From Anaeromyxobacter sp. Fw109-5 (GTDB lineage Bacteria; Myxococcota; Myxococcia; Myxococcales; Anaeromyxobacteraceae): a stretch of 64,000 nt of DNA. The notes under the pieces were generated by a model. It saw only the letters and a program-made list of their open reading frames with translations. It had not been told where the DNA came from and ran no database searches. Shown here piece by piece: positions 52,842-62,600 of this stretch. Within the stretch, counting starts at the first letter, position 1. Every line of letters begins with the position of its first letter. Location of the stretch: contig NC_009675.1 in the NCBI RefSeq assembly GCF_000017505.1, positions 2,480,001 through 2,544,000 of the forward strand, in the 5' to 3' direction. The translations under genes and the position numbers were made by a program.

Positions 52842-53780
52842 TCATCCTTGCGCCCGCACGGCGCGGCCCCTGAGCGGCCGGCGTGGCGACGCAGCGCGCC
52901 CGCGCGCCTCGGCGAGCGCCACCGCCCGCTCGACGATGCGGCCCGCGGCGTCCACGCCGCAGGCCACCTCGGCCTCGCGGATGGACGGCGAGCTGTTCAC
53001 CTCGAACACCCGGGGCACGCCCTTCACGTCCAGCATGTCCACCGCGCAGACCTCGAGCCGCAGCACGCGCGCGGCGTCCACCGCCGTCCGCGCGTAGGTG
53101 GCGGGCAGCTCCACCGGCTCGAAGCGGGCCCCGCGGCGCAGGTTCCGCGCGAACCTCCCGATGGGCGGGCTGCGGCGCATGGCGGCCACCACCTCGCCGC
53201 CGACGACGAGCACGCGCAGATCGCGCCCCTTCGCGCCGCGGAGGTACTGCTGGACGACGATGTTCTGGCCCAGGCCGAGGATGGCCTCCAGGGCGGCCTC
53301 GAGCGACTGGAGGCTCTCGCAGATCATGACGCCGCTCTTCTCGTTGACCGCGAGGAGCTTCACGAGGACCGGCACGCCTCCGACGACCCGCACCATCTCC
53401 TTCAGGCGCGACGGATCGCTCGCCATGACGGTGCGCGGCACCCGCACGCCGCTCGCGGCGAGGAGCTGCAGGCTGCGCATCTTGTTGCGGCTCGCGGCGA
53501 TGCCCCAGGCTCCGTTCAGCGTGGGGACGCCGAGGAGCTCGAGCTGGTTCACCACCGCGAGGCCGTACTGGTGGATGGAGAGGCCGACGCGTGGGACGAC
53601 CACGTCCGTCGCGGGGAAGCGGCGCCGGCGCCAGTACAGCGCCGGGGCGTCCCCGCCGAGCCCCATCTGCACGTCGAGCGGGTCGAGGACGCGGGTCGAG
53701 TGGCCGCGCGCGCGCGCCGCCTCGACGATGCGGCGCGTGGTGTAGATGGCGTTGGAGCGCGAGAGGACGGTGAGGTGCAC
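52842..53780 (-). CDS. RimK-like ATP-grasp ligase
   Basis: The 312-residue protein has the RimK/LysX type of ATP-grasp fold: LTVLSRSNAIYTTRRIVEAA at the start, GLSIHQYGLAVVNQLELLGV, ASRNKMRSLQLLAASGVRVP, the ATP-binding VPVLVKLLAVNEKSGVMICE and the Mg-binding CAVDMLDVKGVPRVFEVNSS. RimK adds glutamates to ribosomal protein S6; relatives make other amino-acid or cofactor conjugates. The substrate cannot be set here. The start is a GTG at 53780 with weak ribosome-binding site. Its stop abuts the palindromic element, likely its terminator. Confidence 0.85.
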   Translation of the reverse strand: MHLTVLSRSNAIYTTRRIVEAARARGHSTRVLDPLDVQMGLGGDAPALYWRRRRFPATDVVVPRVGLSIHQYGLAVVNQLELLGVPTLNGAWGIAASRNKMRSLQLLAASGVRVPRTVMASDPSRLKEMVRVVGGVPVLVKLLAVNEKSGVMICESLQSLEAALEAILGLGQNIVVQQYLRGAKGRDLRVLVVGGEVVAAMRRSPPIGRFARNLRRGARFEPVELPATYARTAVDAARVLRLEVCAVDMLDVKGVPRVFEVNSSPSIREAEVACGVDAAGRIVERAVALAEARGRAASPRRPLRGRAVRAQG

Positions 53781-53973
53781 GCGCCGGATGGTAAGCCCAC
53801 GCGGCCCGCGGCGCACGGTGCCGGACGCCCTCCCCTCGACTGCGGCCCGCGACGCGGGCCTGCGCCGGGGTGAGCGGACGGCCTCATCGCTGGCGGCGCC
53901 TGCGGCGTACGCCTCGGCGGCGCCTCGCTGCGGGGACCGGCTCGGCTCGGGTGCGGTACCCTGCGCCTCGGCG

Positions 53974-54009
53974 AACGGAAAGGGCCGCCCGCGCGAACGC
54001 GGACGGCCC
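53974..54009 (-). terminator. Intrinsic terminator of dnaK
   Basis: On the minus strand GGGCCGTCCGCG and CGCGGGCGGCCC (12 bp, one G-T) with loop TTCG are followed by TTTCCGTT. It lies 22 nt past the dnaK stop, separating dnaK from the RimK-like gene. The bases between 53781 and 53973 hold no supported gene. Confidence 0.88.
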
Positions 54010-54031
54010 CGGACGGCGGGCGGGTCGCCGA

Positions 54032-55921
54032 TCAGACCTGCTTGAACTCGGCGTCGACCACGTTCTCCTTCGGCTTCTCCTCGCCGGGCGCCCCCTCTTG
54101 CGGGCCAGGCGCCGCGCCGGGGGCGGCGCCCTTGTAGAGCTCCTCCGCGGCCTTGTGGCTGGCGCGCTCGAGCCGCTCCATCGCCGCCTTCAGCTCGTCG
54201 GCCGTGCCCTTCTCGCGCAGCTTGTGGACCTCCGCGACGGCCTCCTCGATCTCCTTCACGCTGGCGGCCGGCAGCTTGTCCTTGTTGTCCTTCAGCAGCT
54301 TCTCCATCTGGTAGGCGAGGTTCTCGGCCCGGTTCTTCTGCTCGACCTCCTCGCGACGCTGCTTGTCCTCCGCCTCGTGCGAGCGGGCGTCCGCCACCAT
54401 CTTCTCGACCTCGTCCTTCGCGAGGCCCGAGGACTGGGTGATGGTGATCTTGGTCTCCTTCCCGGTGCCCTTGTCCTTCGCGGACACGTTCAGGATGCCG
54501 TTCGCGTCGATGTCGAACGTCACCTCGATCTGGGGCACGCCGCGCGGCGCGGGCGGGATCCCCTCGAGGTGGAAGCGGCCGAGGGTGCGGTTGTCCCGCG
54601 CCATCTCGCGCTCGCCCTGGAGCACGTGGATCTCGACGGAAGTCTGGCTGTCGGACGCGGTCGAGAACACCTCGGAGCGCTTCGCCGGGATGGTCGTGTT
54701 GCGCTCGATGAGGCGCGTCATGACGCCGCCGAGCGTCTCGACGCCGAGCGAGAGCGGGGTCACGTCGAGGAGCAGGATGTCCTTGACGTCGCCGGAGAGC
54801 ACGCCGGCCTGCACCGCCGCGCCGACGGCGACCACCTCGTCCGGGTTCACCGAGCGGTTCGGCTCCTTGCCGAAGAGCTTCTTCACCCGCTCCATGACGG
54901 CCGGCATGCGGGTCTGGCCGCCGACGAGCACCACCTCGTCGATCTGCTCGGCGGAGAGCTTCGCGTCGGCGAGGCACTTCCGCGTCGGCTCGACCGAGCG
55001 CTCGATGAGGTCCTCGACCATCTGCTCGAGCTTCGCGCGCGAGAGCTTGATCGACAGGTGCTTGGGTCCGGTCTGATCGGCGGTCAGGAACGGCAGGTTG
55101 ATCTCGGTCTCCATCATCGAGGAGAGCTCGATCTTGGCCTTCTCCGCCGCCTCCTTCAGGCGCTGGAGCACCATCTTGTCCTTCGAGACGTCGATCCCGG
55201 TGTCCTTGCGGAACTCGGCGATGAGCCAGTCGATGATCTTCTGGTCGATGTTGTCGCCGCCGAGGTGCGTGTCGCCGTTCGTGGCGAGCACCTCCACCAC
55301 GTTCTCGCCCACCTCGAGGATCGAGATGTCGAACGTGCCGCCGCCGAAGTCGTAGACCGCGATCTTCTCGTTCTTCTTGCGGTCGAGGCCGTAGGCGAGC
55401 GCGGCCGCGGTGGGCTCGTTCACGATGCGCCGGACGTTGAGGCCCGCGATCTCGCCCGCGTCCTTGGTCGCCTGCCGCTGGGCGTCGTTGAAGTAGGCCG
55501 GCACCGTGATGACGGCGTCGGTCACCTTCTCGCCGAGGTAGTTCTCCGCGGCGCGCTTCAGCTTCAGCAGGATCTGCGCGCTGATCTCGGGCGCGGAGTA
55601 CTGCTTGGAGTCCACCTGGATGCGCGCGTCGCCGTTCGGCCCCTCCACCACGTGGTAGGGGACGCGCTTCATCTCGTCCTGCACCTCCGAGAACCGGCGC
55701 CCCATGAACCGCTTGATGGAGTAGATGGTCTTCTCGGGGTTGGTGATGGCCTGCCGCTTCGCCACCTGCCCGACGAGCCGCTCCCCTTCCTTGGTATAGG
55801 CGACCACGCTCGGGGTGAGGCGGGAGCCTTCCTCGTTGGTGATGACGACGGCGTCCTTGCCTTCCATCACCGCGACGACGGAGTTCGTCGTCCCGAGGTC
55901 GATGCCGATGATCTTGGCCAT
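54032..55921 (-). CDS. dnaK: Molecular chaperone DnaK (Hsp70)
   Basis: ATP-driven chaperone of 629 residues. It starts [20 protein letters not shown]; it has the ATPase motifs [15 protein letters not shown] and [12 protein letters not shown], the interdomain linker [20 protein letters not shown], and a C-terminal lid ending in a Gly/Pro/Glu-rich tail. AGGAGG precedes the ATG. Neither grpE nor dnaJ is adjacent, and many myxobacteria carry several DnaK copies, so this may be one of a set. Heat-shock control is not evident from the promoter. Confidence 0.97.
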   Translation of the reverse strand: MAKIIGIDLGTTNSVVAVMEGKDAVVITNEEGSRLTPSVVAYTKEGERLVGQVAKRQAITNPEKTIYSIKRFMGRRFSEVQDEMKRVPYHVVEGPNGDARIQVDSKQYSAPEISAQILLKLKRAAENYLGEKVTDAVITVPAYFNDAQRQATKDAGEIAGLNVRRIVNEPTAAALAYGLDRKKNEKIAVYDFGGGTFDISILEVGENVVEVLATNGDTHLGGDNIDQKIIDWLIAEFRKDTGIDVSKDKMVLQRLKEAAEKAKIELSSMMETEINLPFLTADQTGPKHLSIKLSRAKLEQMVEDLIERSVEPTRKCLADAKLSAEQIDEVVLVGGQTRMPAVMERVKKLFGKEPNRSVNPDEVVAVGAAVQAGVLSGDVKDILLLDVTPLSLGVETLGGVMTRLIERNTTIPAKRSEVFSTASDSQTSVEIHVLQGEREMARDNRTLGRFHLEGIPPAPRGVPQIEVTFDIDANGILNVSAKDKGTGKETKITITQSSGLAKDEVEKMVADARSHEAEDKQRREEVEQKNRAENLAYQMEKLLKDNKDKLPAASVKEIEEAVAEVHKLREKGTADELKAAMERLERASHKAAEELYKGAAPGAAPGPQEGAPGEEKPKENVVDAEFKQV

Positions 55922-55948
55922 GCTGTGGGAGTCCTCCTGGACGGGGGC

Positions 55949-55976
55949 AACCTAAGACCGCGAGCCTCCCTGTCAA
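55949..55976 (-). promoter_or_regulatory. dnaK promoter
   Basis: On the minus strand TTGACA (55971-55976) and TAGGTT (55949-55954) are 16 bp apart, giving a leader of about 20 nt before AGGAGG and the dnaK start. The -35 is perfect, the -10 poor (three of six). No CIRCE repeat is present. Confidence 0.5.
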
Positions 55977-56171
55977 ACGGCGCCCGGCGCGATTCCGGTG
56001 CGTAGCTCGCTACGCGGTCCGCCACCGCGGCGACGCGCCGCGCGCCCCCTCGGGGCGAGAGCACACAGACGCAAGTCCCCGGTTTGTCGGGAATTCGTCG
56101 CAGTGACGCGCCGTGGCACCCCGCTTGCTCCAGGACCGCGACATCCGCGTCACATCCTCGCCGGGGTACGC

Positions 56172-57251
56172 ATGCTTCGAATGGTCGCCAGCGCCGAGCG
56201 GTTCGCCTGCCCAACCGAGCAGCCGGTCGTCGGGCCCTCGTCGCCAGTGGCGGTCCTCCTGAACGCGCACGCGAAGCAGGTCAACGCCGAGGTCCGGCGG
56301 GCCCTCTCGCGCGTCGTTCCCGACGAGCACCTGTACCTCTCGCGCAGCCAGGACGAGGCGAGCGACATCGCGGAGGAGGTGGTCTCGCGACGCTACGGCA
56401 CCGTCTTCACCGGCGGCGGCGACGGGACCTTCGTCGCGTGGGTGAACCGGATCCTGGAGAGCGCCGAGCGTCGCGCCGCGCGCCCGCCCCGCTTCGGCGT
56501 GCTGGCGCTCGGGACGGGCAACGCGGTCGCCGAGATGGTCGGAGCGACGCCGCGGCGGCATGCCCAGGACCTCGCGCGCTTCCTGCGCGGCGACATCGGC
56601 GGCGTGCGCAGGCTCGATCTCGTCACGTGCGCCGGGCGCCGCACCCCCTTCGCCGGCGTCGGCGTCGACGCGGCGGTGGTCAACGACTACTGCTGGATCC
56701 GCGAGCGGCTCTCGGGGACCCCGCTGCGCAAGCTCTGCCTGGGCGCGCCCGGCTACGGTCTGGCCGTCGCGCTGCGCTCCGCGCCGCGCTACCTGCTCGA
56801 GCGCCGCCCGGCGTACTGCGAGATCGTCAACGTCGGCCGGGCCGCCTGGCGTCTCGACGGGAGCGGCGAGCGGATCGGCCGGCCCATCGCGCACGGCGAG
56901 CTCCTCTACGCAGGCCCGTGCATGATGGCCGCCGCGAGCACCGTCCCCTACTACGGCCTCGGCCTCCGCGCGTTCCCGTTCGCCGGACGGGCGCCGGGGG
57001 TCATGCAGCTCCGCCTCGCCACGTCCATCGGCGTCCCCACCGTCCTCATGAACCTGCCGAGCATCTGGTCCGGCGACTTCGCGCACGAGGGGCTGCTCGA
57101 CTTCCACGCGGACCGGGTAGCGCTCCGGTTCGAGCGCCCCATGCCGCTGCAGGTGGGCGGCGACGCCGAGGGCTGGCGCGACGAGCTCACGTTCGGAGTG
57201 GCGGCGAATCCCGTCGAGATCGTCGACTTCGGACCGCGCGCCGCCGCGTGA
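56172..57251 (+). CDS. Diacylglycerol/lipid kinase family protein
   Basis: This 359-residue protein has the DAGK catalytic fold: VAVLLNAHAKQVNAEVRRAL, then the nucleotide-binding TVFTGGGDGTFVAWVNRI and VLALGTGNAVAEMVGATP. The GGGDGT and GTGN motifs are those of lipid and sphingosine kinases and bacterial DgkB/YegS relatives. The long C-terminal part (VPYYGLGLRAFPFAGRAPGV) is normal for the family. No membrane segment is clear. The lipid substrate is unknown; it may phosphorylate diacylglycerol or another lipid. It is divergent from dnaK and convergent with the kinase ending at 57273. Confidence 0.85.
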   Translation: MLRMVASAERFACPTEQPVVGPSSPVAVLLNAHAKQVNAEVRRALSRVVPDEHLYLSRSQDEASDIAEEVVSRRYGTVFTGGGDGTFVAWVNRILESAERRAARPPRFGVLALGTGNAVAEMVGATPRRHAQDLARFLRGDIGGVRRLDLVTCAGRRTPFAGVGVDAAVVNDYCWIRERLSGTPLRKLCLGAPGYGLAVALRSAPRYLLERRPAYCEIVNVGRAAWRLDGSGERIGRPIAHGELLYAGPCMMAAASTVPYYGLGLRAFPFAGRAPGVMQLRLATSIGVPTVLMNLPSIWSGDFAHEGLLDFHADRVALRFERPMPLQVGGDAEGWRDELTFGVAANPVEIVDFGPRAAA

Positions 57252-57272
57252 CGCCGCCGCCAGCCCGCGACG

Positions 57273-59423
57273 CTAGCGGGCGCCGTCCAGCGGCAGCCGG
57301 ACGGTGAACACCGAGCCCTCCCCGAGACGGCTCTCGACGCCGATGGTCCCGCCGTGGGCCTCGACGATGCGCCGGGTGATGTAGAGCCCGAGCCCGAGCC
57401 CGCCGTGCGCGCGGGAGTTCGTCCCCTTGTGATAGCGATCGAAGACGAGCGCGACGTCGTCGGGTGCGATCCCGATCCCGGAGTCCGCCACGACGAGCAC
57501 GGCGTCGTCGTGCTCCCGCCGCAGCGTGACCGAGACCGGCCCCTGCCCGCCGTAGCGCACCGCGTTCGAGACCAGGTTCGTGAGCACCTGGTCCAGCTTC
57601 AGCCGGTCCCAGCGCCCGTGGACGGCCGGCTCGAGCTGGAGCTCGAGCAGGCGGCCCGAGCGCGTGAGCTCGTCGCGGAACCGTCCGGCGAGATCGGCCA
57701 CGAGCTCTCCCAGCTCGAAGGGCTCGCGCTCCACCTCGAGCCTCCCTGCGTGCAGGCGCGTCACGTCGAGCAGGTTCGCGACGAGCCGGGTCATGCGGTC
57801 GACCTGGCGCGCGCAGGTCCCGAGGCGGTCGAGGAGCGCCTCGCGGCGCGGGCTCCCCTGCAGGGCGGACACCGCCCGCTGCAGCGCCTTCATCTGGAGG
57901 TGCAGCGGCGTGAGCGGCGTCCGCAGCTCGTGCGAGGCGATGGAGATGAACTCGTCGCGCACGCTCACCGCGTGCTGCGCGGCCCGGTACACGAGCGCAT
58001 GGTCGATGGCCTGCGCGGCCCTTCGACCCAGCTCCTCCGCCAGCCGGAGCGCCCGCGCGTCCAGGTGGGGGACGGCGAGGAACTGCAGCGCGCCGACGAC
58101 GCGATCACGGCCGCGGAGCGCCACGGAGACGACGCGGATCGGGCCAGGCCCGAGGAGCGCCTCCGCGCTCGCCGCCGCCTGGGCCGACAGGAGCGGCCGC
58201 GCGTCGTCCAGGACCTCGGGGCGCCCATCCTCCCGGGGCCGCGCGAGCGGGGCGTCACGCACGAGGTCGCGCAGGAGCCCGTCGCGCGAGGGGTCGCGGT
58301 GCGCCACCGCCAGGATGGCGGGCAGCGCGTCCACCGCGTCCACGTGCACCACCGCGGCCGCCGCGAGGAACGGGACCCCGATCCTGGCCGCGACGTCCGC
58401 GGTGGTGGCGAGGTCGAGCGACTCTGCGAGGCCGGCGCCTGCACGATCCAGAAACTCGAGCGTCTCCTCGGCGAGCCGCGCGACGGTCACGTCGACCGAG
58501 AACCCGCGCACCTCGAGCCGGCCCTCCTCCTCGGAGGGCACGAGGCGAACCTCCGTCTCGAACCGGAGCATGCGCCCGTCCGCGCAGACGAGCTCATGCT
58601 CGATCGAGACACCCTCGGCCCCCGGCGCGAGGCCCCGGATCGCGTCCAGCAGGCGGGCACGGGCCGAGTCCGGGAGGAGCGTGAGCCAGTGGTCCGGCCC
58701 GCTCGTCCAGCGGTCGACGGGGTGTCCGGTGAGCTTCTCCGCCGCTGGGCTCACGAAGGTGCAGGCGAGCGTCGCCGGGTCGGCCGTCCACACGATCGCG
58801 TGGGTGATCCCCTCGACGAGGCGGCGATAGCGTTCCTGCGCGGCGCGCTCGCGGCGGAGGTTCTTCAGCTCGAGCTGCGCCAGCGCGCGCTGCCGCTCCC
58901 GCTTCTCCTGCTCGGCGAGCAGCGCCGCCTGGCGGACGATCTCCTGCTTGGCGCGGTGGAGCTCGACGAACGCCGCCACCTTCGCGCGCAGCACGTCGGG
59001 GTCGACCGGCTTGAGGAGGTAGTCGATCGCGCCGGCGTCGTACCCCCGCGCGACGTAGCGCTCCTCGTCGGACATCGCCGTGACGAAGACGATGGGGATC
59101 GCTCGCGTGCGCTCGTTCGCCCGGACGAGCTTCGCCGTCTCGATGCCGTCCATGTGCGGCATCTGCACGTCCATGAGGATGAGGGCGCACTCGTCGCGCA
59201 GCAGGAATCGCAGCGCGTCGGCGCCGGAGCGCGCCTTCACGATCTCGTACTCGGCGGTCCCCAGCACCGACTCGATGGCGAGCAGGTTCTCCGCCCGATC
59301 GTCCACCGCGAGGATCTTCACCCGGGCGGGCTGCGTCGCGGGCCCACGTCCTCGCACACCAGGCGCGTGGCCCTCGCGATCATCGTTCTCTGGGCTCAGG
59401 GAAAGCTCGCGCGTCGATGCCAT
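57273..59423 (-). CDS. Receiver-PAS-GAF hybrid sensor histidine kinase
   Basis: A 716-residue soluble signalling protein with its receiver at the N-terminus: ILAVDDRAENLLAIESVLGT, phospho-Asp in LILMDVQMPHMDG, Lys in LLKPVD. After a coiled coil comes a PAS-like domain (YRRLVEGITHAIVWTADPAT), a GAF-like domain (~330-480), HisKA with SIASHELRTPLTPLHLQMKA and HATPase_c (VLTNLVSNAVRYGGQG, DSGIGIA, GGLGLGLY). An N-terminal receiver feeding a kinase suggests it is itself controlled by another kinase. It is divergent from the HAMP-array gene. The start at 59423 is preferred over a non-homologous extension. Confidence 0.9.
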   Translation of the reverse strand: MASTRELSLSPENDDREGHAPGVRGRGPATQPARVKILAVDDRAENLLAIESVLGTAEYEIVKARSGADALRFLLRDECALILMDVQMPHMDGIETAKLVRANERTRAIPIVFVTAMSDEERYVARGYDAGAIDYLLKPVDPDVLRAKVAAFVELHRAKQEIVRQAALLAEQEKRERQRALAQLELKNLRRERAAQERYRRLVEGITHAIVWTADPATLACTFVSPAAEKLTGHPVDRWTSGPDHWLTLLPDSARARLLDAIRGLAPGAEGVSIEHELVCADGRMLRFETEVRLVPSEEEGRLEVRGFSVDVTVARLAEETLEFLDRAGAGLAESLDLATTADVAARIGVPFLAAAAVVHVDAVDALPAILAVAHRDPSRDGLLRDLVRDAPLARPREDGRPEVLDDARPLLSAQAAASAEALLGPGPIRVVSVALRGRDRVVGALQFLAVPHLDARALRLAEELGRRAAQAIDHALVYRAAQHAVSVRDEFISIASHELRTPLTPLHLQMKALQRAVSALQGSPRREALLDRLGTCARQVDRMTRLVANLLDVTRLHAGRLEVEREPFELGELVADLAGRFRDELTRSGRLLELQLEPAVHGRWDRLKLDQVLTNLVSNAVRYGGQGPVSVTLRREHDDAVLVVADSGIGIAPDDVALVFDRYHKGTNSRAHGGLGLGLYITRRIVEAHGGTIGVESRLGEGSVFTVRLPLDGAR

Positions 59424-59621
59424 CTCGGGTTTGCAGAAGTGTACTTCGCTGGCTCGCCTGCCAGCGCCCACCCTTGAAGGGAGCGGGTGGAGCGAGGCGG
59501 GTGTTGTTCCAACTAATCGGTTCGCGGTGTTGAACCATCATGGGTACCGGAAGGTTCCCCGTTAAAAGGTGGTTCGACACCGTGGAATGCTGCGGCGCGC
59601 ACGCGCACGAGGAACACACCG

Positions 59622-62600
59622 ATGTCCAAGAACGAGACGATCCCGACGCGCCGGCGTCGCCCCGCACCCCCGTCGGACGGGCCCGAGCGCGACGCGGCAG
59701 CCGCCGGCGCGCCGGATCGCGCCTGGGCCGGCCGGAGCCCGGGCGGCCGAGGTGGCGTGACGGGCGATGGCGCGAGGAGCAGGCGCCGCGGCGGCCCCCC
59801 GCCTGGCGAGGCCGTGGTCTCCGGCCCCGTTCCGCGGGCCGCCCGTGACGGCGCCGCCGCTCGCGAGGGCCTCGACGGCTTCACGGAGTGGGACCTCCTC
59901 TCGCGCGCGAGCCAGGACGAGGTGGACCAGCTCGCCGACGTCCTCAAGGCGGTGAAGGCGGGCGACTTCTCGGTCCGCCTCCCCTATCGGCGCGACGGCA
60001 TCCTCTCGCGCGTCGGCGAGATCCTGAACGACATCCTCCAGCTCAACGAGCACGTCTCCGTCGAGCTCCTGCGCGTCGCGAAGGTCGTCGGCCAGGAGGG
60101 AAAGATGACCGAGCGCGCCTCGGTGGGTCCGGCGAAGGGCGCCTGGGCCGCCGGCATGAGCGCGGTGAACCAGCTCATCGGCGATCTCGTCGCGCCCACC
60201 AACGAGGTCGCTCGCGTCATCACGGCGGTCGCGAAGGGCGACCTCTCCCAGAAGATGTCCCTCGACATCGAGGGCCGTCCGGTCCGCGGCGAGTTCCTCC
60301 GCATCGGCACGACCGTGAACTCGATGGTCGATCAGCTGAACTCCTTCGCGGCGGAGGTGACGCGCGTCGCGAAGGAGGTGGGCAACGAGGGGAAGCTGGG
60401 CGGCCAGGCCGACGTGAAGGGCGTCAGCGGCACCTGGAAGGACCTCACCGACAACGTGAACGGCCTCGCCGCGAACCTGACGGCGCAGGTGCGGAACATC
60501 GCCAAGGTGACGACCGCCGTCGCCAAGGGCGACCTCTCGCAGAAGATCACCGTCGACGCGCGGGGCGAGATCCTCGAGCTCAAGAACACCATCAACGTGA
60601 TGGTCGATCAGCTCCAGTCCTTCGCGGCGGAGGTGACGCGCGTCGCGAAGGAGGTGGGCAACGAGGGGAAGCTGGGCGGCCAGGCCGACGTGAAGGGCGT
60701 CAGCGGCACCTGGAAGGACCTCACCGACAACGTGAACGGCCTCGCCGCGAACCTGACGGCGCAGGTGCGGAACATCGCCAAGGTCACGACCGCGGTCGCG
60801 AACGGCGACCTCTCGCAGAAGATCACCGTCGACGCGCGGGGCGAGATCTACGAGCTGAAGAACACCATCAACACGATGGTCGACACGCTGCGCTCCTTCG
60901 CGGCGGAGGTGACGCGCGTCGCCAAGGAGGTCGGCACGGAGGGCAAGCTCGGCGGCCAGGCCGACGTGAAGGGCGTCGCCGGCACCTGGAAGGACCTCAC
61001 CGACAACGTGAACGGCCTCGCGGCGAACCTCACCGCGCAGGTGCGCAACATCGCCAAGGTCACGACCGCGGTCGCGAACGGCGACCTCTCGCAGAAGATC
61101 ACCGTCGACGCGCGGGGCGAGATCTACGAGCTGAAGAACACCATCAACACGATGGTCGACACGCTGCGCTCCTTCGCGGCGGAGGTGACGCGCGTCGCCA
61201 AGGAGGTCGGCACGGAGGGCAAGCTCGGCGGCCAGGCCGACGTGAAGGGCGTCGCCGGCACCTGGAAGGACCTCACCGACAACGTGAACACGATGGCGTC
61301 GAACCTGACCGTCCAGCTGCGCGACGTGTCGAAGGTCGCGATCGCGATCGCCCACGGCGATCTGACGCAGAAGATCACCGTCGACGTGAAGGGGGAGATC
61401 CTCCAGATCAAGGACGTCATCAACAAGATGGTCGACCAGCTGAACTCGTTCGCCGCGGAGGTGACGCGCGTCGCGCGCGAGGTCGGCACGGAGGGCAAGC
61501 TCGGGGGCCAGGCGGAGGTGCGCGGCGTCAGCGGCACCTGGAAGGACCTCACCGACAACGTGAACGCGATGGCGTCCAACCTGACCGTCCAGCTGCGCGA
61601 CGTGTCCAAGGTGGCGACCGCCATCGCGAACGGGGATCTCGGCCAGAAGATCACGGTCGACGTGAAGGGGGAGATCCTCCAGATCAAGGACGTCATCAAC
61701 AAGATGGTCGACCAGCTGAACTCGTTCGCCGCGGAGGTCACCCGCGTCGCGAAGGAGGTCGGCACGGAGGGCAAGCTCGGCGGCCAGGCCGAGGTGCGCG
61801 GTGTCAGCGGCACCTGGAAGGACCTCACCGACAACGTGAACGGCCTCGCGGCGAACCTCACCGCGCAGGTGCGGAACATCGCCAAGGTGACGACCGCGGT
61901 CGCGAACGGCGACCTCTCGCAGAAGATCACCGTCGACGCGCGCGGGGAGATCTTCGAGCTGAAGACCACCATCAACACCATGGTCGATCAGCTCCGTTCG
62001 TTCGCCGCGGAGGTGACCCGCGTCGCGAAGGAGGTCGGCACGGAGGGGAAGCTCGGCGGCCAGGCCGAGGTGCGCGGCGTCAGCGGCACCTGGAAGGACC
62101 TCACCGACAACGTGAACGGCCTCGCCGCGAACCTGACCACCCAGGTGCGCAACATCGCCAAGGTGACGACCGCCGTCGCGAAGGGCGATCTGTCCCAGAA
62201 GATCACCGTCGAGGCGAAGGGCGAGATCCTCGAGCTGAAGAACACCATCAACGTGATGGTGGACCAGCTGAACTCGTTCGCCGCGGAGGTGACCCGCGTC
62301 GCGAAGGAGGTCGGCACGGAGGGCAAGCTCGGCGGCCAGGCCGAGGTGAGCGGCGTCAGCGGCACGTGGAAGGACCTCACCGACAACGTGAACGCGATGG
62401 CCTCCAACCTGACCGTCCAGCTGCGGGACGTGTCCAAGGTGGCGACCGCGATCGCCAACGGAGACCTCACCCAGAAGATCACGGTCGACGTGAAGGGGGA
62501 GATCCTCCAGATCAAGGACGTCATCAACAAGATGGTCGACCAGCTGAACTCGTTCGCCGCGGAGGTGACGCGCGTCGCGCGCGAGGTCGGCACGGAGGGG

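Noticed and set aside
53781-54031. Small open frame between the RimK-like gene and dnaK
   Set aside because: It is Arg/Ala-rich, runs through the dnaK terminator and has no ribosome-binding site.
55922-56171. CIRCE element or HrcA site before dnaK
   Set aside because: No TTAGCACTC-N9-GAGTGCTAA-like repeat is present.
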